Below, in pieces: positions 1 through 5,733 of a DNA stretch of 11,897 nucleotides (positions are counted from its first letter, which is position 1; each line of letters opens with the position of its first letter). The notes below the pieces were generated by a model, which worked only from the letters and a program-made list of their open reading frames with translations, was not told the origin of the DNA and ran no database searches. Source of the DNA: JAYRWN01 sp041917975 (GTDB taxonomy: Bacteria > Bacteroidota > Bacteroidia > Chitinophagales > Saprospiraceae); NCBI GenBank assembly GCA_041917975.1, contig JAYRWN010000265.1:1-11897 (forward strand). The letters are read 5' to 3'. A program made the translations under genes and the position numbers.

Positions 1-128
1 AACCAATACTTCTTCCAGATGTGCTCCCACTCAAATTGGAAAATTTCCTCATGCACATAGAAGGCTTGCTCCAAAGAATAACCCGGCTGTTGGTGTTTAA
101 GTAACTTATGTAACGCTGTAAGGTCCAT
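1..128 (-). CDS. Rieske [2Fe-2S] aromatic-ring-hydroxylating oxygenase alpha subunit, N-terminus only (cut by window edge)
   Basis: Reading the minus strand from an ATG at 128 gives 42 open codons that run off the left edge. The peptide begins MDLTALHKLLK and continues PGYSLEQAFYVHEEIF followed by FEWEHIWKKYWL. This matches the conserved opening of Rieske non-haem iron oxygenase alpha subunits (pattern: GYSLP.xFYxDPxIFxxExExIFxxxW), which precedes the CxH...CxxH Rieske cluster; the cluster itself would lie beyond the edge. Members hydroxylate aromatic or quaternary-amine substrates in the cytoplasm using electrons from a reductase partner; substrate cannot be told from this fragment. The ATG is preferred because it puts the usual ~15 residues before the GYSL motif. 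A TAATTTTG box lies 16 bases upstream. Family call is fairly secure from the motif, although only the N-terminus is visible. Confidence 0.72.
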   Translation of the reverse strand, partial: MDLTALHKLLKHQQPGYSLEQAFYVHEEIFQFEWEHIWKKYW

Positions 129-143
129 GAAATCCACTTTCAA

Positions 144-151
144 CAAAATTA
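144..151 (-). promoter_or_regulatory. Bacteroidota -7 box (TAATTTTG) upstream of the Rieske gene
   Basis: TAATTTTG on the minus strand is an exact match to the Bacteroidota -7 consensus TAnnTTTG. No TTTG -33 box is found at the usual ~19-base spacing, and the implied leader would be only about 10 bases, so this is a candidate rather than a firm promoter. Confidence 0.35.
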
Positions 152-250
152 ACAAAAATTGCCTTGAATAGCTGGCTCCACAATATGTATTAGCATCCGT
201 ATCGCAGGTGCAGATAGGATGTTGATAAAACTGTTATCATTGCCCAAAAC

Positions 251-282
251 TCGGCAGGGACCAAATGGCGATAAACTGCCGA
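251..282 (-). terminator. Possible terminator hairpin downstream of sua5
   Basis: On the minus strand a perfect 7-base stem (TCGGCAG with CTGCCGA) encloses an 18-base loop and is followed by GTTTTGG. It sits about 175 bases past the sua5 stop codon, in the direction of transcription. The loop is long and the T-run short, so termination is only a possibility. Confidence 0.3.
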
Positions 283-455
283 TAATGAGGTGAGGATGTC
301 AAAAAATAATCCACCAGCCAGAATACCTTTCCAAATACCTGGAAAAGTGGATCTAACTTTTTCTTACCGCAGCGCAGACAATAGATTCCTTTTATTTTCG
401 ATTGGCAGGAGGGACTATTTCAGCATAACCATCTTCCGTGAATTACAGCTCAGTT

Positions 456-1415
456 CTATAGTTTTGCCGCACGGCGTAATTTATCATTTAAAGCGCGCCC
501 CTGCGCTGTTTCCGGAAATTTTTCAATGACCAGGGTATGGATTCCGGCATCCAGATCCCAGGATTGGAGAGTACGGTAAAAATTTGCGGCTGCCTCTTCT
601 AAAGAAAAGGATGGAGATAACCAGACCGACCGAGTCCCCAAGCCAAGGTCAGCAGTAAAAGTGATCATAGCGCAGGTCTTGTCCTCCTTGTAAAAGTTCA
701 TCTCTTGAAGATCACCAACGACCACGACTAGTTTTTGTGGGGCATAATGCCTGGTGAGCATACCCGGCGCTTCCGGCTGGGATGAGGAATGAGTGACCAG
801 CTTTACCGGGCCTATGGTTGATTCTATTAGTTCCACACTCAAACTACCCAGCCGATACACCACCGGACGACCGGCCTCTAGCCCCACAATGGTCGACTCG
901 ATGCCCTGCAGACACGGCCCACCGTCCAAGATCATAGCGATACGTCCGGCAAAATGCCTCCAGACATGTTCAGGAAGCGTAGGGCTCACGTAACCAAATG
1001 GGTTAGCACTGGGTGCAGCTAGAGGCACTTGTAATGCACTGAGCAACTCTAAAGTCATGGGATGATTTGGGATACGTACACCGACCCGCGGGAGCCCGGC
1101 GGTAACCACCTCAGGAACCAGATCGGACTTGGGCAACAATAAGGTCAATGGCCCTGGCCAAAAATGACGGGCTAAGGTGAGCAAAGGTTCAGGAAAATCA
1201 GTGACTACTGGCTTAATCCGCTCCATGGTATCCACATGAAGAATGACCGGATCGTAAGACGGGCGGCCCTTGACCTGAAATATCCGTTGTACAGCTACAG
1301 GGTCAAGGCCTAACGCAGCCAGTCCGTAGACTGTCTCGGTCGGAATAGCGACCAGACTGCCTGCCAATAATAATTTTTTGGCCAGTTGTATATCCTGGGA
1401 TGTAAAGGTTTGCAC
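456..1415 (-). CDS. sua5: Sua5/YrdC/YwlC-type L-threonylcarbamoyladenylate synthase
   Basis: Makes L-threonylcarbamoyl-AMP from threonine, bicarbonate and ATP, the first step of the t6A37 modification of tRNAs that read ANN codons; cytoplasmic, with TsaD, TsaB and TsaE acting next. The 319-residue protein has the YrdC domain (about residues 8-200) with PTETVYGLA at 25-33, the substrate-binding KGRPSYDP at 49-56, the SAN motif (in APSANPFG) and the ESTIV motif. A linker with APGMLTRHYAP leads into the smaller C-terminal Sua5 domain, so this is the long two-domain form rather than short TsaC. The start is GTG at 1415; no ATG lies nearby in frame and 24 residues before PTETVYG is normal for the family. 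It stands alone behind a strong terminator and so probably has its own promoter. Only the gene name (sua5 versus ywlC/tsaC2) is a matter of taste. Confidence 0.95.
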   Translation of the reverse strand: MQTFTSQDIQLAKKLLLAGSLVAIPTETVYGLAALGLDPVAVQRIFQVKGRPSYDPVILHVDTMERIKPVVTDFPEPLLTLARHFWPGPLTLLLPKSDLVPEVVTAGLPRVGVRIPNHPMTLELLSALQVPLAAPSANPFGYVSPTLPEHVWRHFAGRIAMILDGGPCLQGIESTIVGLEAGRPVVYRLGSLSVELIESTIGPVKLVTHSSSQPEAPGMLTRHYAPQKLVVVVGDLQEMNFYKEDKTCAMITFTADLGLGTRSVWLSPSFSLEEAAANFYRTLQSWDLDAGIHTLVIEKFPETAQGRALNDKLRRAAKL

Positions 1416-1466
1416 TGTAATTAATTCAGGGCCTAAAATTAACTGAGAAAAAAAGTTCGGGTAAGA

Positions 1467-1507
1467 TTATAAAAATAAAAAAGAGAGGGCCAACAAGATC
1501 CTCTCTT
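1467..1507 (-). terminator. Intrinsic (Rho-independent) terminator after the zinc-ribbon lipoprotein gene
   Basis: On the minus strand AAGAGAGG (1507-1500) pairs perfectly with CCTCTCTT (1488-1481) across an 11-base loop and is followed by TTTTATTTTTAT. It begins 26 bases past the lipoprotein stop codon and lies 52 bases before the sua5 start, so it should separate sua5 from the upstream transcript. The opposite strand lacks a T-run after the stem, so it acts in one direction. Confidence 0.85.
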
Positions 1508-1533
1508 CGGTTATACGTCTTAGAACTTTTGTC

Positions 1534-2037
1534 TTAGTTGTGATAAGCCTGGTTATGCACCAAGGTAGCTCCACAGGAAGAGCAGGTTGCGGCAGTTCCG
1601 GCGCCACCTGGATGTCCGCTGGGACAGGTGTAGTGCCATACCCCGGCCGCATTCTGAGCCGGTTCCGGTTGTTGGTTGGGGAGAGATGGAGCTGGAGCGG
1701 TAGTAGCATTAGTAGCTTCACCGGCATGATAAGCCTGGTTATGCACCAAAGCGGTACCACACGACGCACAATTACCCGCGGTCCCGGAGCCCGGGTGACC
1801 GTTCGGGCAGGTATAATGCCACTCACCGGCTGCATTCTGAGCCGCAGTACTTTGATTCGGTAGTGTCGGTGCAGCTGGGTTACTTAGAGGTGACTGAATA
1901 CCTGTAGTAGGAGCAGGAGCAGGCAGACCTTCTTTGGCAGCATCACGTACCGCAGAATCTTTTTGTTTACAAGCCATAAGCAGGAGGGCGAACATAGCGC
2001 TCAATCCAATTAATTTTATCCAGTTTTTCATTGACAT
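1534..2037 (-). CDS. Lipoprotein with two tandem Cys4 zinc-ribbon / HMBD-like repeats
   Basis: A small secreted protein of unknown job. Counting from the ATG at 2037 it has 167 residues: a lipoprotein signal peptide ending in the lipobox LLMAC (Cys23), a Pro/Ala/Thr-rich linker, then two near-identical units. Each unit reads WHYTCPxGHPG, CxxCG and LVHNQAYH, giving four cysteines plus several histidines, which suits binding of zinc or another metal. The pattern YTCP...HPG...C..CG..LV resembles the heavy-metal-binding domain (HMBD) found in metal efflux proteins, but the HNQAYH tail is distinctive. The Cys after the lipobox is followed by Lys-Gln, so outer-membrane anchoring is likely. Starts at 2055 (ATG, six more residues) and 2031 (ATG) are possible; 2037 or 2031 give a normal-length signal peptide. 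The first unit spans 1726-1863 and the second 1540-1683. A terminator follows. Function (metal binding or sensing at the cell surface) is inference. Confidence 0.85.
   Translation of the reverse strand: MSMKNWIKLIGLSAMFALLLMACKQKDSAVRDAAKEGLPAPAPTTGIQSPLSNPAAPTLPNQSTAAQNAAGEWHYTCPNGHPGSGTAGNCASCGTALVHNQAYHAGEATNATTAPAPSLPNQQPEPAQNAAGVWHYTCPSGHPGGAGTAATCSSCGATLVHNQAYHN
1540..1683 (-). repeat. Coding repeat unit 2 of the zinc-ribbon lipoprotein
   Basis: Encodes LPNQ...AQNAAG, WHYTCPSGHPG, CSSCG and LVHNQAYH, ending one residue before the stop codon. It differs from unit 1 by one inserted residue in the Gly-rich turn between the two cysteine pairs. Confidence 0.8.
1726..1863 (-). repeat. Coding repeat unit 1 of the zinc-ribbon lipoprotein
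   Basis: Encodes LPNQ...AQNAAG, WHYTCPNGHPG, CASCG and LVHNQAYH. It is about 75-80% alike at the protein level to unit 2 at 1540-1683, and the last ~20 bases (encoding HNQAY) are nearly identical in DNA, which points to a fairly recent internal duplication or to ongoing sequence exchange. Confidence 0.8.
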
Positions 2038-2132
2038 ATTATTAAAAATGGTCATAAAGATACGGAGGGATTTAATAACCGTAGGATTTTTTTTTAGGAA
2101 TGCAAATTACGCTCGAATTTTAGTTAAGATCA

Positions 2133-3353
2133 TCAGTTCTGTCCTGCCAGTTGTACGCGCTGCTGCACCAGAAATAATATCCCCATAGACAACACCATCG
2201 TACAGACCACCACATAACCGAGCCAGTCGTAATGCAACAATTGACCCTGCTCATTTTGCACCACAATCCATCCGGCCAACAGGGATGCAATACCTCCGGC
2301 CAATTGCTGAACCGAAGCATTTATGCTCATAAATGCGCCCCGGTCTTTTAACACCGGAACACCCGTCATCAAGGCCGAAGCAGGAATCATCCGGGCGGTA
2401 ATACCTAAAAACATGACCACATTTAAGACCAAAACCAACCACAATGGCGTGATCCCCAACCGCGTATAAATGAGCACCAAAATCATAGCCAATACACTCC
2501 CAAATACAAAGACTAGGTACTTGCCCATACGATCGCTGAGGATACCTATCAGCGGCCCGAAGAGTATATTGAAAGCTCCCGTCACCACATAAATAAGCGG
2601 TAACTGCTCCATGGTTAAACCCATGTTATAAATGCCATAGGCCGTGCCAAAAGGCATGAGCATATATCCTCCGGTAGCCAGCACTGTGGTGCCCATAAAT
2701 GCTAACAGATAATGCGGGTTTGTAATGGTCCGCCTTAAGTGATTAAAGACCTCCGGTTTATCGCGGATCTGCAAATGTTCGTTGACAGGACGCAATTTAT
2801 ACCAAATGACTATACCCACCCCCAAAGCGAAAAAAGCAATCATCAGGAACGGGGCATGCCATCCCCAGGCATTGGCTAACACTAACCCCACCGGGATACC
2901 TAACACCTGACTCGCCGCAAAGGCCATTTGCACAAAACCCATCACCCTGCCCCGCCTGGAAAAATGAAATAGGTCGGTGATAATGGCAAAACTGATAGAA
3001 CTGATTACACCCCCAAAAATACCGGTAATAATCCGGGCCCCTAACAAGAAATAATAACTGGGTGCCAGGCCACACAAAACTGTACCTACCACAAATCCGG
3101 TATAAAAGAACAATAAAAAACTCTTGCGATCGTATTTATCGGCAAACCCGGCGGCCAGAAATCCGGAGATGCCGGCACTAAAAGCATAGACGGAAACCAC
3201 TACCCCAAATTGAGCAGTACTGATCTCCAGTTCTTCCAACAAAATGGCACCCAATGGGGATAACACCATAAAATCGAGCACCACAGTAAATTGCAGAGTA
3301 GCCAAGAGTAAGACTACGAACCACTCGTAGGAAGTAAATTTCTGGTTTTCCAT
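2133..3353 (-). CDS. MFS transporter, drug:H+ antiporter (DHA1)-like
   Basis: An inner-membrane secondary transporter of 406 residues, the usual length for a 12-helix major facilitator. TM1 carries QFTVVLDFMVLSPLG (21-35) with Asp27, common in DHA1 exporters. The loop between TM2 and TM3 holds motif A, GFADKYDRKSFL (69-80). A motif-C-like Gly/Pro stretch, SQVLGIPVGLVLANAWGWH, falls in TM5 (148-166). A central loop (about 189-207, NEHLQIRDKPEVFNHL) separates the two six-helix halves, and the second half repeats a motif-A-like GILSDRMGKY. The ATG at 3353 is supported by AGGA 5-8 bases upstream. It lies 163 bases from the dioxygenase gene before it, with promoter-like boxes in that gap, so it is probably transcribed on its own. 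The substrate cannot be read from sequence; efflux of a small organic compound is the best guess. Confidence 0.9.
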   Translation of the reverse strand: MENQKFTSYEWFVVLLLATLQFTVVLDFMVLSPLGAILLEELEISTAQFGVVVSVYAFSAGISGFLAAGFADKYDRKSFLLFFYTGFVVGTVLCGLAPSYYFLLGARIITGIFGGVISSISFAIITDLFHFSRRGRVMGFVQMAFAASQVLGIPVGLVLANAWGWHAPFLMIAFFALGVGIVIWYKLRPVNEHLQIRDKPEVFNHLRRTITNPHYLLAFMGTTVLATGGYMLMPFGTAYGIYNMGLTMEQLPLIYVVTGAFNILFGPLIGILSDRMGKYLVFVFGSVLAMILVLIYTRLGITPLWLVLVLNVVMFLGITARMIPASALMTGVPVLKDRGAFMSINASVQQLAGGIASLLAGWIVVQNEQGQLLHYDWLGYVVVCTMVLSMGILFLVQQRVQLAGQN

Positions 3354-3428
3354 TTTCCTATCCTTCGGCCTGTTCAGTTAAAGTCATGAAGGGGAATTAT
3401 CAACTTCTCTGGTCAGGTAAGAAGGGTG

Positions 3429-3436
3429 CAAAAGTA
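3429..3436 (-). promoter_or_regulatory. Bacteroidota -7 box (TACTTTTG) for the MFS gene
   Basis: TACTTTTG followed by CACCC on the minus strand exactly matches TAnnTTTG and has the purine after TTTGC often seen at starts of transcription in this phylum. It would give a leader of about 70 bases before the ATG at 3353. No good -33 TTTG is seen at the expected spacing. Confidence 0.55.
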
Positions 3437-3476
3437 AACTTAAACTCAAGAAAAAATTCACTTCAAAAAGAATCAG

Positions 3477-3484
3477 CAAAATTA
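3477..3484 (-). promoter_or_regulatory. Second -7 box (TAATTTTG) upstream of the MFS gene
   Basis: TAATTTTG on the minus strand is another exact TAnnTTTG match, 48 bases upstream of the first. A perfect dyad (3489-3501) lies just 4 bases upstream of it, in the spacer where repressors often bind. It could be an alternative promoter of the MFS gene. Confidence 0.35.
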
Positions 3485-3488
3485 TCTT

Positions 3489-3501
3489 CCAGCCTGGCTG
3501 G
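3489..3501. promoter_or_regulatory. Perfect 13-base dyad (CCAGCCTGGCTGG): operator or weak terminator
   Basis: Six-base arms CCAGCC and GGCTGG flank one central base. It lies 15 bases past the stop of the dioxygenase gene and immediately upstream of a -7 box for the MFS gene. As RNA it could form only a short 5-bp stem with no T-run, which argues for a protein-binding site rather than a terminator; no regulator gene is seen nearby. Confidence 0.35.
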
Positions 3502-3516
3502 TCATCGTTTAGCCAC

Positions 3517-4401
3517 TCACTGATAAAACATCACCGAAGTCATGGTCAACGATCCTCCGGTGCATTCATCATTAAAATAATTGATCTGGTCATTACCGGA
3601 CGTCAGACCCAGTGTATAAATTAAAGGGTAATAATGATCCGGGGTGGGAATCGCCAACTTAGCACCAGCGCCTAATTTTTCATAATCGATCAAGGCTTGA
3701 TGGTTGCCATCGGTAATGTTTTTTTTGAACAATGTATTCATTTCGATGGCCCAATCATAACCATAACCTTTTACAGCTAATTTATCCCAGGCTACCATAC
3801 GCAGATTGTGCACCATATTGCCACTGCCCATAATCAGAACACCTTTTTTACGCAAACTCTGTAAATCCTTGGCCAGCTCATAATGGTATTGGGCCGGTTT
3901 GGCATAATCAATGCTTAATTGCAGTACCGGTATCTGAGCTTGAGGATACATGTGCCGGATCACGGTCCAGGAGCCATGATCTAAGCCCCAATCGTGATCC
4001 AATCCTACCGCGGTCTTTTTTACTAAAGCCACAGTTTCCTTTGCCAATGCCGGAGCGCCTGGTGCAGGGTACTGCACCTCATACAAAGCTTGCGGAAATC
4101 CCCCAAAATCATGAATGGTTTTCGGTTTATCCATGGCGGTAATGTAGGTGCCCCTGGTCAACCAATGTGCCGAAATACAAATCACCGCTTTTGGTTGCGG
4201 AAATGATTTAACCACCTTCTGCCAGGTTTGGCTGTACGGATTATGTTCAATGCCATTCATCGGCGAGCCATGGCCCATAAAAATGACCGGCATGGTAACC
4301 TCTGCCTCTGGAAGTTCGGAAGTTAAACGATCCAACGCGGACAGACTGGTTATCGACGCCATAGCTTGCATGCTTTGATGTAAAAATTTCTTGCGATTCA
4401 C
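3517..4401 (-). CDS. 4,5-DOPA dioxygenase extradiol-family protein (YgiD/DODA, LigB fold) with N-terminal signal-like extension
   Basis: Belongs to the class III extradiol dioxygenase family whose characterised members (YgiD of E. coli, plant DODA) open the ring of L-DOPA using a bound metal. The 294-residue protein shows all the family's histidine motifs: GHGSPM (His44), SAHW (His79), DHDWGLDHGSW (His136, His142), GSGNMVHN (His198) and PTPDHYYPL (His256). By comparison with YgiD, His44, His79 and His256 are the likely metal ligands. Compared with YgiD it has about 15-20 extra N-terminal residues, NRKKFLHQSMQAMASITSL, resembling a degenerate Tat or Sec signal; if real the enzyme works outside the cytoplasm. 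The start is GTG at 4401 (a stop codon lies four codons upstream in frame); ATG at 4371 would remove the extension. It is 77 bases from the GH172 gene before it and may be in the same transcript or have its own promoter. The true substrate is unknown. Confidence 0.9.
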   Translation of the reverse strand: MNRKKFLHQSMQAMASITSLSALDRLTSELPEAEVTMPVIFMGHGSPMNGIEHNPYSQTWQKVVKSFPQPKAVICISAHWLTRGTYITAMDKPKTIHDFGGFPQALYEVQYPAPGAPALAKETVALVKKTAVGLDHDWGLDHGSWTVIRHMYPQAQIPVLQLSIDYAKPAQYHYELAKDLQSLRKKGVLIMGSGNMVHNLRMVAWDKLAVKGYGYDWAIEMNTLFKKNITDGNHQALIDYEKLGAGAKLAIPTPDHYYPLIYTLGLTSGNDQINYFNDECTGGSLTMTSVMFYQ

Positions 4402-4411
4402 TCTTGCAATT

Positions 4412-4442
4412 TAAATGTATATACAACTAAATTTTGACCAAA
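4412..4442 (-). promoter_or_regulatory. Candidate promoter for the dioxygenase gene (TTTG - 19 bases - TACATTTA)
   Basis: On the minus strand TTTG (4442-4439) and TACATTTA (4419-4412) are 19 bases apart, the expected Bacteroidota -33/-7 arrangement; the -7 box differs from TAnnTTTG at the last base. Transcription would start only about 6 bases before the GTG at 4401, so either the leader is very short or translation starts at the ATG at 4371. Confidence 0.45.
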
Positions 4443-4478
4443 TAGTTCTCTTCTCCTCAAACTTTGTCCCTGCGGTGT

Positions 4479-5684
4479 TTAGCGGGTTGTCTTAGACGTG
4501 CGCAGTTCTACCGGCGGTATGTCTGGTAACGTGTTCTGCGGTTGATCCAGGTAAAAATAGGCCACCGCGGACACATCATCTGAGCGGTAATAATTGGTCC
4601 ATGCATCCGGTAAACCCGGATCATCCAAATCTTTAACCTGCCCCGGTGTGTACAAAAATTCCAGTTTTGCCCCATTGACAATGGTCACGGGGATCAGGGG
4701 TACGCCTTCATTTTGCAATCGAAGCACCACGGCTTTCGGGCCACTGCCTATTTGCTGTAGCGTAACGCGAATATCTTTTTTAAAATAGATCGGATCCGGA
4801 ATGTGATAGCGGTAAAAACACCAATGCATTTTGGAGGTATCCCCGATCAGACACCCGCTGTATTGTAAGGCATAAGTACCCTGTCCCCATCCGGTCCCAA
4901 TATAATCCTCTGTGCCGGTACCATTCAGTGTGGGATAGTTCACGTCCCCATCCAGGAACATCTTTATTTCTCCTTCCCCAAACCAGGTTTGAGCATATCG
5001 AGGATGATCAAACACCCCGATATTGGTCCCTAAAAAACGACCACGGCCGACCACTTTTGGCAATATCTCATAATCTTCGGCCAATCCGGTGGCCGTATCG
5101 CGTTGCCAGAACGCATGGAAGTACAGGTTATTTGTATTCCAGACGGTTTTTTTTATCACATTGATGTCAAAAAACAACATGGCCAGGTCTCGGTCCGACT
5201 CATTGGTGATGACCACCCTGGCATGTTTTTTAAATGGCATAGGGATAAAACAATTGAAGGAGCGCCCCTCCGGATTGGCAAACAAACTGTTTTCGTATAC
5301 CGCGGTGCGACCTAAGCCAACCCCAAAAAAATCGCCAAACGGCACAGCAACCGCAGGTTTCTCCTGGTTATCCCAAAAGATTTCAATTTTCAACGCTCTT
5401 AACATGTATTCGGAACGATCGTTAATGGTCATCCACATCCGCTGAATGAGGCCCGGCCCGGACATATCCAATAAAGTCACCGAAGCCCCTGCTTTAATCG
5501 GTTCGGAGGGATGCCCTTTAGCCGTATTGTTTTCTTGACCACCGGCGCCTTTAGCAGCGGTAATGTTTTCGAAACTATACCAGCGCGGCTCCGATTGATC
5601 ATCAAACTGGTACCAGGTGGAGCGTTCATTTTGACAGCCTGCGAGGATCAGGCCGGCCATCATCAAACGAATCATTTTTTTCAT
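4479..5684 (-). CDS. GH172-family (DUF2961) glycoside hydrolase lipoprotein
   Basis: A secreted carbohydrate enzyme. Family GH172 includes alpha-D-arabinofuranosidases and difructose-dianhydride I synthase/hydrolase. Counting from the ATG at 5684 the protein has 401 residues: a lipoprotein signal, MKKMIRLMMAGLILAGC, with the lipid-bearing Cys17, then a single DUF2961 double-jelly-roll domain. Family hallmarks visible are SFENITAAKGAGGQENNTAKG near the start, GPGLIQRMWMTI, VPFGDFFGVG, WFGEGEIKMFLDGD (Glu237, Glu239) and GTGTEDYIGTGWG (Glu259); these glutamates are the candidate acid/base and nucleophile. A TTG at 5693 would add three residues, but the ATG gives a cleaner signal peptide. The gene sits 49 bases after the EamA permease gene, so it is probably co-transcribed with it and the ATP-grasp gene. 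There is no SusC/SusD pair or other hydrolase nearby, which is unusual. Exact substrate unknown. Confidence 0.92.
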   Translation of the reverse strand: MKKMIRLMMAGLILAGCQNERSTWYQFDDQSEPRWYSFENITAAKGAGGQENNTAKGHPSEPIKAGASVTLLDMSGPGLIQRMWMTINDRSEYMLRALKIEIFWDNQEKPAVAVPFGDFFGVGLGRTAVYENSLFANPEGRSFNCFIPMPFKKHARVVITNESDRDLAMLFFDINVIKKTVWNTNNLYFHAFWQRDTATGLAEDYEILPKVVGRGRFLGTNIGVFDHPRYAQTWFGEGEIKMFLDGDVNYPTLNGTGTEDYIGTGWGQGTYALQYSGCLIGDTSKMHWCFYRYHIPDPIYFKKDIRVTLQQIGSGPKAVVLRLQNEGVPLIPVTIVNGAKLEFLYTPGQVKDLDDPGLPDAWTNYYRSDDVSAVAYFYLDQPQNTLPDIPPVELRTSKTTR

Positions 5685-5733
5685 ATATTTCAAGTACGAT
5701 TATTATGGTCATCAAATTACAGATAAATAAGGG

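Larger units (their letters stand above)
129..455. other. Gene-free stretch between the Rieske gene and sua5
   Basis: This 327-base stretch holds no convincing gene. A plus-strand frame opens at GTG 290 or ATG 296 and ends at 529, but it runs into the 3' end of the sua5 gene on the other strand and its predicted peptide has no recognisable domain. Two inverted repeats are visible: TCGGCAG/CTGCCGA at 251-257 and 276-282, and TTTCCA/TGGAAA at about 328-345. The first may terminate sua5 transcription. The left end carries the candidate promoter of the Rieske gene. No tRNA-like cloverleaf was recognised. Confidence 0.5.

Noticed and set aside
290..529. Plus-strand frame of 79 codons starting GTG 290 (or ATG 296 after GAGGTGAGG)
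   Set aside because: It overlaps the 3' end of sua5 on the other strand, has no recognised domain and the peptide composition looks random; the purine-rich stretch before the ATG is not enough in a genome with weak ribosome sites.
1467..1835. Minus-strand frame of 122 codons, rich in Arg/Pro, in another phase of the lipoprotein gene
   Set aside because: Frame-shifted shadow of the same gene; it also runs through the intrinsic terminator.
1540..1863. Plus-strand frame of 107 codons opposite the zinc-ribbon lipoprotein gene
   Set aside because: It is the mirror of a repeat-containing gene; its length follows from the repeated codons of the real gene, which has a lipobox and cysteine motifs.
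2056..2132. CGTAATTTGCATTCC upstream of the lipoprotein gene as a -7 box
   Set aside because: TA and TTTG are separated by one base instead of two and no TTTG lies at -33, so it does not meet the consensus; TATCTTTA near 2056-2063 is only slightly better.
3517..4401. A betalain- or catechol-degradation cluster around the DODA-type dioxygenase
   Set aside because: No partner enzymes (tyrosinase, muconate or hydratase genes) accompany it; family membership alone does not support a pathway.
4479..5684. A polysaccharide utilisation locus centred on the GH172 gene
   Set aside because: No SusC/SusD pair, sensor/regulator or further glycoside hydrolase in the window.
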